DNA of 64,000 nucleotides from Primulina eburnea (taxonomy: Eukaryota > Streptophyta > Magnoliopsida > Lamiales > Gesneriaceae), in NCBI RefSeq assembly GCF_022965805.1, contig NC_133106.1, forward strand, positions 32,353,913-32,417,912. The letters are read 5' to 3'. Of this stretch, positions 11,435 to 21,499 are shown in pieces. The notes below the pieces were generated by a model, which did no database searches, was not told where the DNA came from, and saw nothing but the letters and a program-made list of their open reading frames with translations. Position 1 is the first letter of the stretch; each line of letters starts with the position of its first letter. The position numbers were made by a program, and so were the translations under genes.

Positions 11435-14038
11435 ATGTCTAACATCGACGTACTCTTATATTTTGGTGGTCATGTTGTTAGCGATAATGGATCGGTTGAA
11501 TATAGCATTCCATTTGTTAGACCGATACGAGTGTTACGATCTATTAATTTGATGGAGTTAGCCGAAGTTGTGCATAAAATGTTAGCAATTGATCCAGCAA
11601 ATTTTTCTCTGAAAATGTCAACAAAGTATTCATTCATGGAGAGAGCATCTTGGCATGAAATTCAAGTCAATCTCGTTGATGACGGTGCTTTACAGTTTAT
11701 AATGCAATGTGATAATATGCATATTTTGCATCTGTACGTGGAATCAAATTCGATTGAGCATCATGTTGGATTTGGTGATCCTGAATCATATGTTCCACAT
11801 GCATCCGATTCAGGTTTCTATAACCAACCCGGTACGTCTACGTATGGTGGTTTCCAGGAGCAAGAAACTTATGTTCCACATGTTACGGAAGGACTCGGCA
11901 ATATGAGTTTCGATGATGTAAGTGGGCCTTGGGATCAATATATCAATGTCTCGTCGCAACAAAATAATGCTCCATATTGGCCGAATCCAACATTAGATAC
12001 GAGTGCTTGTTGTCCGGATCAGGCCAATAATGATGATATCTGGATGATTGATTCTGAACCCGATGTTTCGTACATCGAGTCTGAAGAAGAAGAAGAAGTG
12101 AATGTTGATGATGAAATGATGACTTTTACAAATCCTGATGAGGGGACATCATCTCGACAACCACCTCGTGACACATTACAGAGGCAGACAGTACCATTTC
12201 TTCCAAACACTGATGAAGTGCCATCGTTTTTCAATAAATTTTATGGGGAAGAGCTGTCTGATTCTGTCGATGTACCTTCTGGAGTGCAATCTAGCTATTA
12301 CAATCCGGATAGAGGTGAAATATGCGTTAATATGTTATTTAAAGATAAGAAAGATCTGATTGCATCTGTGCAAGATTATTCAGTCCGAGTTGCCAGGCGT
12401 GAGTACCGAGTCGTGGATAGCACAAGCAGTTTGTGGAAGTTACGTTGCAAAAATAATTCTTCTACGGTAATTTGTCGATGGGGACTTCGTGCTTCTTTCA
12501 AGGCGAAGACTGGTTATTGGAAAATAACGAAATATGGCGGGCCGCACACATGTATATCTACGTCGGTTGGTATAGACCATAAGAATTTGAACAGTGATAT
12601 GGTGGCACATACTCTACTGGGAGTTGTTCGTTGTGATCCTGCGTACGAGATTAAGTATATCATCGAAAATGTGAAAGATAAATATGGATACCAAATCTCG
12701 TACACGAAGGCATGGCGAAGTTTGAAACGTGCTATGGAAATTGCTTATGGTACATGGGAGAGCTCAGTTCAATTGCTTCCAAAATATATGTGTGCTTTGT
12801 CCAAATATAATCCGGGAACAGCTGTCGAGTGGAAGCATCTCAGATCTAACAATGAAATGAGTAAGACACTGAACTATGTTTTCTGGGCATTCAGGCCGTT
12901 TGTTGATGGCTTTCGGCATTGTCGGAAAATAATTAGTGTTGATGGTACACACTTGTATACCAAATACAAACACAAAATGTTGATCGCTGTTACTCTGGAT
13001 GCGAACAATCAGGTTCTACCTCTTGCTTTTGCTATTGTTGATGAAGAGACAACTGACTCTTGGAAATGGTTCTTGGATAACTTAGGAAGACATGTTGTTC
13101 GTGGAGAAAATGGTGTGTGTCTTATCTCTGATAGGCATAAGGGAATCGTTCGAGCAACTGCAGATCTACCATATTTCCAACCTCCTTACGGTGTGCATCG
13201 TTTTTGTTTGAGACATGTTTGTTCAAACTTCAATGCTAAATACAAAGACGTGCATTTGAAAGACTTATGTTGGGAGGCAGGCACCCAGAATCAAATTTGT
13301 AAGTTTGAAGCAATAATGGAGGCGATCAAACAAAAAAACATTTTGGCACATCGATATTTGGATGGAATTGCGAAAGAGAAATGGAGTTTGGCTCATGACG
13401 GTGGTTGGCGTCGTGGGGTGATGACAACCAATATGTCGGAGTGTTTAAACAGTGTGTTGAAGGGTGCTCGTAGACTTCCAATCTCTGCCATAGTGCATTT
13501 GACACTTCAGAGGTGCGTACAATATTTTATTGAACGTGTGACAAGAGGTGAGCGTATGGTTCACGATAATCAACTGTGGTCAGATTACGCATGTCGGAAG
13601 TATGAGAAATGGGCGAGGAAATCTAGTGAACATCGTGTTGCCAAATACGATGTACGTGAGCAAACTGCTTCGGTCGCAACTGTAGGAAGACCAAGTCGTG
13701 GCCAACATATGCAGGTCGTCAAGCTATCAACCAGTGATTGTTCATGTGGTAAATGGACGTTTTTTGGCATCCCATGTTCTCATGCTATTTGCACCGCTAA
13801 GTGGCACGCATTGGATCCCACGACACTTGTGCAGTCATGGTATAACATATCTGAGTATTTGGCTACGTACGAGAGCAGATTTCAACCACTTGCAGATGAG
13901 CGATACTGGGATTCTCCAAATTTCGAGTTGTACCACAACCCTGTTAGACGTGAGAGAAGAAGAGTTGGTAGAGACAGGACAACTCGAATTAGAAATGAAA
14001 TGGACACACCGGGTTCAAGAGAAAGACAACAACGCTGA
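11435..14038 (+). CDS. Mutator-like (MuDR/FRS-type) transposase, intact
   Basis: An uninterrupted 867-codon frame from ATG 11435. Residues ~1-105 resemble the PB1-like N-terminal domain often found in plant MULE transposases. Residues ~200-235 are acidic (EEEEEVNVDDE). Residues ~295-375 form the MuDR DNA-binding region with a Cys/His set (LRCKNN, CRWG, PHTC). The MULE catalytic domain spans ~495-680: D503 in SVDGTHLY, D566 in LISDRHKG and E669 in NMSECLN supply the DDE triad. A SWIM zinc finger (CSC at 769-771, CSH at 781-783) lies near the C-terminus, followed by a basic tail. It cuts and joins element ends. No stop or frameshift was seen, and the length is normal for the family. Confidence 0.95.
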   Translation: MSNIDVLLYFGGHVVSDNGSVEYSIPFVRPIRVLRSINLMELAEVVHKMLAIDPANFSLKMSTKYSFMERASWHEIQVNLVDDGALQFIMQCDNMHILHLYVESNSIEHHVGFGDPESYVPHASDSGFYNQPGTSTYGGFQEQETYVPHVTEGLGNMSFDDVSGPWDQYINVSSQQNNAPYWPNPTLDTSACCPDQANNDDIWMIDSEPDVSYIESEEEEEVNVDDEMMTFTNPDEGTSSRQPPRDTLQRQTVPFLPNTDEVPSFFNKFYGEELSDSVDVPSGVQSSYYNPDRGEICVNMLFKDKKDLIASVQDYSVRVARREYRVVDSTSSLWKLRCKNNSSTVICRWGLRASFKAKTGYWKITKYGGPHTCISTSVGIDHKNLNSDMVAHTLLGVVRCDPAYEIKYIIENVKDKYGYQISYTKAWRSLKRAMEIAYGTWESSVQLLPKYMCALSKYNPGTAVEWKHLRSNNEMSKTLNYVFWAFRPFVDGFRHCRKIISVDGTHLYTKYKHKMLIAVTLDANNQVLPLAFAIVDEETTDSWKWFLDNLGRHVVRGENGVCLISDRHKGIVRATADLPYFQPPYGVHRFCLRHVCSNFNAKYKDVHLKDLCWEAGTQNQICKFEAIMEAIKQKNILAHRYLDGIAKEKWSLAHDGGWRRGVMTTNMSECLNSVLKGARRLPISAIVHLTLQRCVQYFIERVTRGERMVHDNQLWSDYACRKYEKWARKSSEHRVAKYDVREQTASVATVGRPSRGQHMQVVKLSTSDCSCGKWTFFGIPCSHAICTAKWHALDPTTLVQSWYNISEYLATYESRFQPLADERYWDSPNFELYHNPVRRERRRVGRDRTTRIRNEMDTPGSRERQQR

Positions 14039-14172
14039 AGCCTTTTTGTCATCTTTATTAACGTCTGATATGTAAACAACTAAGTTGTTATGTAATATTA
14101 ACTCACAAATGTTTCATCTCATACGGCGTTGGCGTAAGTTAAGTGTTGCATTTTAAATTTTCATGGAAAAAA
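14039..14172. other. 3' region of the MULE transposase
   Basis: A short AT-rich tail after the stop codon, before the GC-rich repeat array. Nothing else was recognised. Confidence 0.5.
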
Positions 14173-14685
14173 AAATGGCGCCTCGTCGCGACTGAATATG
14201 CGCATCGGCGCTAAATTCTCGTGAATCTGGCGCCGAGGCGCTTAAGAACTAGCGCCTTGGCGCCAGATTTGCGCAAATCTAGCGCCGAGGCGCTAGTTCT
14301 TAAGAGCCTCGGCGCCAGATTTGCGCAAATCTGGCATCGAGGCGCTACACATGTAGCGCTTCGGCGCTGCACCAGCGGTGGGCAAGCGCCGAGGCGCTAG
14401 TTCTTAAGGGCCTCGGCGCCAGATTTGCGCAAATCTGGCGCCGAGGCGCTACACATCTAGAGCCTCGGCGCTGCACCAGCGGTGTGCAAGAGCCGAGGCG
14501 CTAGTTCTTAAGGGCCTCGGCGCCAGATTTGCGCAAATCTGGCGCCGAGGCGCTACACATCTAGCGCCTCGGCGCTGCACCAGCGGTGTGCAAGCGCCGA
14601 GGCGCTAGTTCATAAGCGCTTCGGCGCCATATTTGTGCAAATCTGGCGCCGAGGCGCTACACATCTAGAGCCGCGGCGCTAGATT
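14173..14685. repeat. GC-rich tandem and inverted repeat array, 104-bp period
   Basis: GCACCAGCGGTG recurs at 14369, 14473 and 14577, an exact 104-bp period. Each unit is made of hairpins from GGCGCCGAGGCGCTA and its complement, joined by AGATTTGCGCAAATCT and CTAGTTCTTAAG. More diverged units extend to about 14173. It lies between the MULE transposase and the PTP gene and stands out sharply from the AT-rich surroundings. Confidence 0.92.
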
Positions 14686-15003
14686 ACTATTATTAAAAAA
14701 AAAAAAACCCTTCCCTTATCCCTCCTCCTTAACATCACCACATCCTCCAACTTTCTCCTCCCTTTAAAATTCAATCGACTCCTCCAACATTTCAGGTCGA
14801 AGTGCAATACAATTTCGGTTCTAACATAAGGTAACATTATTCTTGTTCTGAATGTTTCAATAATTTAATGTCAAATTATGAAGTAAGAAGCTTATAGAAG
14901 TTGTGCATATAACGTGTTCGATATAATGCTTCAATTGGGATTTTGTTATTAAAAGTTGGACTTTTTGCCTTGTACGTTGTAGGTTATTTGCGCGATTTTA
15001 AAT
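14686..15003. other. Leader of the PTP gene inside the MULE
   Basis: A poly-A run, a pyrimidine-rich stretch (CCCTTCCCTTATCCC) and a region containing a plausible GT-AG leader intron ahead of ATG 15004 (AACATAAGGTAACATT donor-like, GTTGTAGGTTAT acceptor-like). Only splice-like motifs support this. Confidence 0.35.
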
Positions 15004-16167
15004 ATGCCGCCGAAGAAGAGAGGCAAGCAAGTTCAATGTAGGGATAGTCAGTTGTCGCGCACTAGTTTTGATAGACTCCGTTTTTGGGATGCATTAGCAG
15101 CTGAAAATTATTCTAAATTGCAAGAGAAAAACATGCAGCGAGAAAGAGGGATGAATCAGAGCTTCCCCATTGCTGATGCTTTAATTCTGGCTCAGCATTT
15201 GCATTGGGCTGAGTTTGTGAAGCCACCAACAGATGCTGTGATGTCACTTGTCCGGGAATTCTACGCTAACTTGATGGTTAGGCATGAGGACTATCACGTC
15301 AGAATAAGAGGGAAGATGGTTGCCTTTGACAGCAAAACTATTAACTCGTTGTACTCGATGCCGGACTACGAAAACGACGATTACACGAGATTTATGAGAG
15401 AACCCTATCCCTATGAGACGATAATGAACACACTTTGTGACCCCGGCACAGTTTGGAAGCTAAATAATCAGCGAGCCCCGGTCACATTTCCTGCGACATG
15501 CTTGATTAGGGAGGCATATAACTGGTACCATTTCGTCGCAGCACGGATGATGCCATCTGGCCATGTTTCTGATGTTACAAAGAAGAAAGCAGCATTGGTG
15601 TATTGCATCGTCACGGGGAAAAAAGTTGATGCAGGTCGGGTGATTATGAATTCGATTCTACAGGCTGCACAGGGCACATCCACAGTTAGCATGCCCCATT
15701 CTTCAACCATCACAGAGCTCTGCCGCCTAGCTGGGGTTATATGGGATGATAGTGAGCCAGTATTGCACAAGAAAGGCGATATTTTAGTTCATGGGAGGCT
15801 ACATGGAGAAAAAAGACGGAGGCATATTCAGAGTGGTCCGGGCGAGGCTTCAGGGAGTGGAGCACAGACACAACCCGCAAGACATGCACGGCACGCAGGA
15901 CAGGCACCTGCAGAGACGGGACAGAGCAAAGACCAGCGTCTCGATGACCTAGAGCGCATGATGAGGAGACCGTGGCAGATGACACGCGAGCAGTTTGATT
16001 ATGTGCATGATTTGAATCGTGTCCTTGCACAGCGCTTCCCTGCAACTAGCGCCTCAGACGAGCCATTTCCTAACCCACCAACATTTTCACATCGACCCGT
16101 AGAGGATGATTTTCAGTACGATGAGGATGAGGATGTTGAGCTGTCAGGCGAGGACAGAGAGTCTTGA
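15004..16167 (+). CDS. Putative plant transposon protein (PTP, Transposase_32-like)
   Basis: A 387-codon frame from ATG 15004, starting with a basic MPPKKRGKQ tail. Residues ~55-250 match the pattern of the 'putative plant transposon protein' domain: FPIADALILAQHLHWAEF, VREFYANL, VRIRGKMVAFDSKTINSLY, and a C-terminal half with KKAALVYCIVTGKKVDAG. The last 120 residues are low-complexity (RHARHAGQ) and end in a strongly acidic tail (DEDEDVELSGED). The domain is common in plant repeats, but its biochemical role is not known to me. Here it lies on the same strand as the transposase, inside the TIRs, so it is cargo or an accessory gene of the MULE. Confidence 0.75.
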   Translation: MPPKKRGKQVQCRDSQLSRTSFDRLRFWDALAAENYSKLQEKNMQRERGMNQSFPIADALILAQHLHWAEFVKPPTDAVMSLVREFYANLMVRHEDYHVRIRGKMVAFDSKTINSLYSMPDYENDDYTRFMREPYPYETIMNTLCDPGTVWKLNNQRAPVTFPATCLIREAYNWYHFVAARMMPSGHVSDVTKKKAALVYCIVTGKKVDAGRVIMNSILQAAQGTSTVSMPHSSTITELCRLAGVIWDDSEPVLHKKGDILVHGRLHGEKRRRHIQSGPGEASGSGAQTQPARHARHAGQAPAETGQSKDQRLDDLERMMRRPWQMTREQFDYVHDLNRVLAQRFPATSASDEPFPNPPTFSHRPVEDDFQYDEDEDVELSGEDRES

Positions 16168-16378
16168 TGCCTCTTTTCAATTGCCAACTTTCCCTTTCGT
16201 TCGTTTAATGTTTGTTTTGCAATGTCAACTTCTTTAAACTTTTGTAATTTCAATCATTTGCAATGCATCTTTTTATGAAACGATGTGTTACGCAAACAAT
16301 ATACAATTTGTACATATAATACAATTTAGGTGATGCATCAATGGTAACGATATAATAATAAAAATGACAAAGTTACAT

Positions 16379-18492
16379 TTACGTTGAAGAATCATCGTCA
16401 TAATTGTAATGATACAAATGGCTACCGGTCCCACAATCAGGAGGATTGCGTCTTCTCGTCCCTCTACGCAATCGTACCTGTTCAGGAATTTCCTCGTTCG
16501 AGTAACCTGGAAAAGTGATTGGTGAAATAACATTCCTCGGTGGTCGAGTGTCATGCACAAGATGATGAGGACCAACATTTAGCATATTCGTAAAACTCTG
16601 GGTGTTCGACCAGTACGGAGTCTGAAAATCCGGCTGACCAAACGAACTAAAGTTACGAAATCCTAAATTACTGAGAATACCAGGTTGAGTAGAAGAGGTT
16701 CCTGCAACATTCAATTCAATTGATGGATTAATAGTAGAGGTTCCTGCAAACCCACTTTGCTGCCCAACCATGTCACTTCCCCAGCCCAATGCAGACTGAT
16801 GTGAAAAAGGTGAAGGCGTACTAAAATTTTGTTGCACATTATGTTGTCCAACAAAAGTATTGTACGGATGAGGTTGAAAACCAACTACAGTAACTTCAGG
16901 TGATATGGTGCGCACAGTTATTCGATTATACCATTGAAAGTAGTCTTCGTCTGTTTGCATCGAGCGCCCGTGTCGCACCCCTTTAGCAACATATCTCATC
17001 TTATTATTCCACAACTCAATCGAATGTCTATGATAATCTCTCCAATCGGTGCAACGATGTCCTATCCTCGTGATAGTATGCATATCATCATTGTCCACGG
17101 CAGCCACTGGAATTGATTGACGTCTTCGAAATTGACGCATCACCCGATTAGGCCTATGCATCTCGACGATGTCGAAGCATATAAGGGGACAAACACATCG
17201 CCATATTTTGTTTTCGTACGAATCAATAATCGTCTTCACATCTATATCATTCTTCTTGTAAACGATCCAATTAAACTGTAAAAAAGAAAAAAGATTTAAA
17301 TCAAATATCCATTTAACGAAAATAAAATATTCTTCATTTAATCACTAGTAAATATTAAAATCGTATAATACCTCGTTATGATTCATACGATCCAAAGAAT
17401 CCCTTATAATTCTTACAGCATGAGTTGGCGAATGTGTGTAACTAAATCCAACATTCCACCTGCAATTATAACAATCAAAACAAATACATATCAACAAATA
17501 TACAAGATATGTATTACATTATCACAATAATTTCTATTATTACCTTGCACCATATGGAAAAACTGGAATAATATCATCCGGATCAACGGGAGGTACAACT
17601 AAAGTTAACCCATCTCGATCGGGGTTAACACATTTAATCCTGCTCCATGCCCATATCTGCTTATAATAATTAAAATACTTCAACAAATATAACAAAAAAA
17701 TTGTGTTTTATACTAACATCACATTAATGATACCTGCAGGATATATAGAGGGCCGGCCATTGTAGTCTTCTCTATACGTGATGCGTTACACAACTCACGG
17801 TATAGAAATGCTAAAACTGCACTACCCCAACTATACGACTTCACATTGTCAATATCTCGTAGCAGTTGCAAAAATAATAGTCGAGCAGACCCTCCTTGAT
17901 AGTCAGGGAACATTATCCCTCCAATAATCATTAACGCAATGCAACGGGTAAATTTCACCACATCAACTTCTAAACTATCATCAGTAACAAGGTTAGACAT
18001 ACAATGATCGTATAGTGCAGTCATAGACATATGACCACCTTTCAAATGTTTTGAAGCCGGCAAAAATCCTAACATATCCAAACATATGTGTTGCCATTCC
18101 TCAACTTTATGTGATACATCTACTCCTGTGACTGGTTCACCATCAATCGTCAGACCCCAAATTATTGAGACATCTTGTAACGTGACTGTTGCTTCACCAC
18201 ATGTAAAATGAAACGTGTGTGTCTCACGTCGCCAACGTTCAACAAGAGCAGTAATCAAATGATTATCATAAATTTGGGCACCACATAATAACACTCCATA
18301 AAAACCCATATGATTTAAGTATACAAGTACATGATTATGTATGTAATTCTCAGTAAATAACTTCCAAATCAGATTATCTGACCTCTTCACTTTGACAATG
18401 TCATCTACGGTTAACGAAGAAACTGTTGATGACATATGTGTTGCTTGTAAATAGAGGACACTGAGATCTTCTGGACTTCGATTAGCTGCCAT
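16379..18492 (-). CDS. Plant mobile domain (PMD) protein, MAIN/MAIL-like, 4 exons
   Basis: I read four exons on the minus strand: 18492-17734, 17656-17544, 17459-17372 and 17275-16379. All have GT-AG borders and phases that join without loss, giving 618 codons. Exon 1 carries the PMD core: WKLFTENYIHNHVLVYLNHMG, LITALVERWRRETHTFHF, GEATVTLQDVSIIWGLTIDG and a GSAVLAFLYRELC helix. Exons 2-3 continue with IWAWSRIKC and FSYTHSPTHAVRIIRDSLD. Exon 4 has IVEMHRPNRVMRQFRRRQ, then a Gln/Ser/Pro-rich tail. Host PMD proteins (MAIN, MAIL1) work with PP7-like phosphatases in transposon silencing and genome stability; PMD genes inside transposons are known. It is convergent with the transposase, so the right TIR supplies its promoter. 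Only a short intergenic strip separates its stop from the PTP stop. Confidence 0.9.
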
Positions 18493-18743
18493 TAGGAACT
18501 ACGTTGTCGATTTTCTCAATTTCTTCTCACAAAATTTTCACAGAGTAAACAAGAAACTGAAAATGCAAAAATGAAACGACAATGAAAAGAGGAGGAAAGA
18601 AGAAGGAATTCAGACGACGAATTGAGCAGAGCCACGTGGATAGTGATAAGGTTGAGGAAGAGATATTTAAATATAAGGATGAGAAAAAAAATAGAAAAAA
18701 ACGTATAAAAAAAATATATATATATATATATATAATATGCCAC

Positions 18744-18979
18744 ATGGACCAGCGTCCGCGCTTACAAAGCGCGGACGCTAGTCCACGTAGGAGCGTCCGC
18801 GCTTGCTAAGCGCGGACGCTCCAAGTGGCGCGGCTCCATGCTTAGAAAGCACGGACGCTGCTCCACGTGAGCAGCGTCCGTGCTTCCCAAGCACGTTTTG
18901 AGGTACTTTTGCAAAACTTTTTTTTTTAAATTATTTTTGAAATAATTTTTAATTTTTAAATTATTTTTAAAAAAAACCC
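18744..18979 (-). repeat. Right terminal inverted repeat of the MULE
   Basis: The inverted counterpart of 10921-11141, near-perfect over the outer ~145 bp. Inside it are rearranged hairpin modules (AGCGTCCGCGCTTGCTAAGC and relatives), so the inner halves of the two TIRs differ by module number. A (TA)n run (about 18714-18735) lies just inside. Confidence 0.92.
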
Positions 18980-18989
18980 GAAATAAAGG

Positions 18990-19443
18990 ATATAAATATC
19001 GAATCAGCGACGGTTTCAAAAATGCCGTCGCTATTTGCAACAGTTTTTTAAACAATCCGTCGCTAATTGCGACGATTTACCACCCCGTCGCTAAGTAAAT
19101 CGGCGACGGTTCAAAACCAATCGTGACTGGAAATGTGATTACATACGAAAATTGATGTGTCTCACGCGCATATGCGCGACACCGATGCGCGCATATGCAC
19201 GTGGTAGGCAGAAGACCTCGTGCATATGCGTGCTCTATCGCGCGCATATGCGCGAGGAGGCCAGTAGATTTGATGCGAGAACAGAGGCACTCGCGCATAT
19301 GCTCTGAAGTGTGCGCGCATGTGCGCGTAAAAACCGTCGCTATTAGCGACGGAATGTTTAAAAACCGTCGCTGTTTTGAATCAGCGACGGATTATTTGCA
19401 ATAAACCGTCGCTAAAGTATATTTTAGTTTCCTTTACATCGCC
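18990..19443. repeat. CCGTCGC and GCGCATATGCGC palindromic repeat DNA
   Basis: It begins right after the MULE target duplication. Alternating CCGTCGCTA and TAGCGACGG motifs (for example 19007, 19057, 19333) bracket a core at about 19158-19330, where CGCGCATATGCGCG and variants recur at least seven times. The CCGTCGC motif and the flanking GAAGTAAAATATA are shared with the CACTA element at 54457-55840, so this may be a CACTA fragment trapped in the hAT. Confidence 0.75.
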
Positions 19444-20318
19444 CCCGTGTTTTTAAACATCCGAAGTAAAATATATTATTTTACTTCATTTGTGTTATTA
19501 CTGAAGTTATTGGTAATGTATTACTTCGTAATTTATTATTGCCGAAATAAAGCCGCTAACAAACTGTCGCTAAATGTTCAGTATATTTTAGTTTCCTTTG
19601 TTCATCTGCGCGGTTCATCTTATTACTTCAGCATGAACTTATTTTTTTACTTCGTCAACATTGATATGTCGAAGTAAAATATAATAAAAAAATATAGTGA
19701 AGCCCGTGTTTTTAAACACCTGAAGTAAAATATATTATTTTACTTCGCTTGTGTTATTACTGAAGTTATTGGTAATGTATTACTTCGTAATTTATTATTG
19801 ACGAAGTAAAGCCGCTAACAAACTGTCGCTAAATGTTCAGTATATTTTAGTTTACTTTTTTAATCTGCGCGGTTCATCTTATTACTTCAGCATGAACTTA
19901 TTTTTTACTTCGTCAACATTGATATGCCGAAGTAAAATATAATAAAAAAAATATAGTGAACCCCGTGTTTTTAAACATGTGAAGTAAAATATATTATTTT
20001 ACTTCGCTTGTGTTATTACTGAAGTTATTGGTAATGTATTACTTCGTAATTTATTATTGACGAAGTAAAGCCACTAACAAACCGTCGCTAAATGTTCAGT
20101 ATATTTTAGTTTCCTTTGTTAATCTGCGCGGTTCATCTTATTACTTCAGCATGAACTTATTTTTTTACTTCGTCAACATTGATATGCCGAAGTAAAATAT
20201 AATAAAAAAATATAGTGAAGCCCGTGTTTTTAAACATCCGAAGTAAAATATATTATTTTACTTCGCTTGTGTTATTACTCAAGTTATTAGTAATGTATTA
20301 CTTCGTAATTTATTATTT
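19444..20318. repeat. 259-bp tandem repeat, about 3.4 copies
   Basis: CCCGTGTTTTTAAACA starts at 19444, 19703, 19962 and 20221, an exact 259-bp period each time. Each full unit contains TTACTTCG / CGAAGTAA pairs, ACTGTCGCTAAATG and TCTGCGCGGTTCATC. The last unit is cut after about 98 bp. The first 98 bp of the unit reappear close to the right end of the CACTA element (about 55688-55795). Confidence 0.93.
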
Positions 20319-21480
20319 ATTTTTTGTAAATATTTTAATTTAATCTACAAGCAAATAAAATCAATGCATTATGGTTATTTTATCTTCTAGACAACTGACA
20401 AAATATGATTTAATTAATATTTCATTCAACTTAGCCTATTTGAATAAACGCGGTCCTCGTTATTTCATAGGGGAAAAATTCACGCATATATGAGAAAAGT
20501 TAATTGATTTGTGTTCAATTTTGTTATTACGATTCATTTTATAGTAAAAGTGGGAGATAAGCATCTTTAGTAAGTCTCAAATTTGAAACCTACTCCCCTA
20601 AGTCAGAATGGTAAAGTGGGTATTATCATCAATACAAGTAAGTCTACTGAAAAATGAATGAATCCCAAAATATATACTTTCAGATGAACTCTTGGATAAT
20701 GTTCTAAAAGTTGGGTCTCATATCTCAAGGAGTGCTGTCAACTACTTTTAAGATCTATTGTTTTTTTAACAATATTAGGCTATTAGATTATATGAAATAT
20801 TGATTGAATATGATACATGTATCTGCTTTATAAATTTTAATTAGATATTATGAGCGTAAATATATATTTTTGATACAATTTTATTAGAATCCAACCTAAT
20901 AACTTATATTTGAGAAGCTCATATCCCAAAAAGTAAAATAAAAGATATTTAACATCATATCATTATACAAATTAAGTTTTTGTGGAAAAAATATTTTCAT
21001 TTTATTTACAAGAAAATAAAACAAAAGAATTTTATTATTTTAATCTTCTACAAATTAACTTTGTTGTGAAAAAAATTTACAAATTAAGTTTTTTGTGAAA
21101 AAATTTTTTTCACTTCATCTATAAGCAAATAAAACCAATATATTTTGGGTTTTCAATCATTTCAAATTAATATTTTTTGTGAAAAAACTTCGTTCAATTC
21201 ATCTACAAGAAAATAAAAATCAAAGAATTTTAAAGTTTCAGCTTTTTTTGGCAACTTGATCATTATCTAACATAAATGTAGTTTGACAATTTTGTCCTTA
21301 TCATAATAACTTATTTGACAAAAACATCTTTACTAAATTTTTTCTGTATGTACAAACTAAGGACAAAGTTGACAATACACAATAGAAAAACTTTGACCTT
21401 AATTCACACTTTTATAATATGTATAGATTTTTAATTTTTAATTTATTATTATTTATCATACATAATTATTTTAATATTAT
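20319..21480. other. hAT internal non-coding DNA with short repeats
   Basis: AT-rich. A motif like TTTTTTGTGAAAAAA followed by TTCATCTACAAGMAAATAAAA recurs about five times (near 20320, 20985, 21060, 21095 and 21180). No ORF of note. Confidence 0.6.
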
Positions 21481-21499
21481 AACTCATTAATTATCTCAA

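Larger units (their letters stand above)
10921..18979 (+). mobile_element. Mutator-like element with transposase, PTP and PMD genes
   Basis: This 8,059-bp element begins GGGTTTTTTTTAAAAATAAT and ends with the inverted copy. The terminal inverted repeats match nearly perfectly for about 145 bp and share diverged hairpin modules further in. An exact 10-bp duplication GAAATAAAGG flanks it (10911-10920 and 18980-18989); MULE duplications are usually 9 bp but vary from 8 to 11. It contains an intact MULE transposase (plus), a 104-bp tandem array, a putative plant transposon protein ORF (plus) and an intact PMD gene (minus, convergent). All cargo frames are open and the ends match, so it may be autonomous and fairly young. 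Confidence 0.93.

Noticed and set aside
15468..16045. Minus-strand frames of about 100 codons under the PTP gene
   Set aside because: They are antisense shadows of 15004-16167, without domains.
19077..19404. Open frames over the GCGCATATGCGC cluster
   Set aside because: They translate palindromic repeat DNA and have no coding features.
14173..20318. CRISPR array
   Set aside because: The repeats are tandem without unique spacers, contain palindromes and sit inside plant transposons; this is a eukaryotic nuclear sequence.
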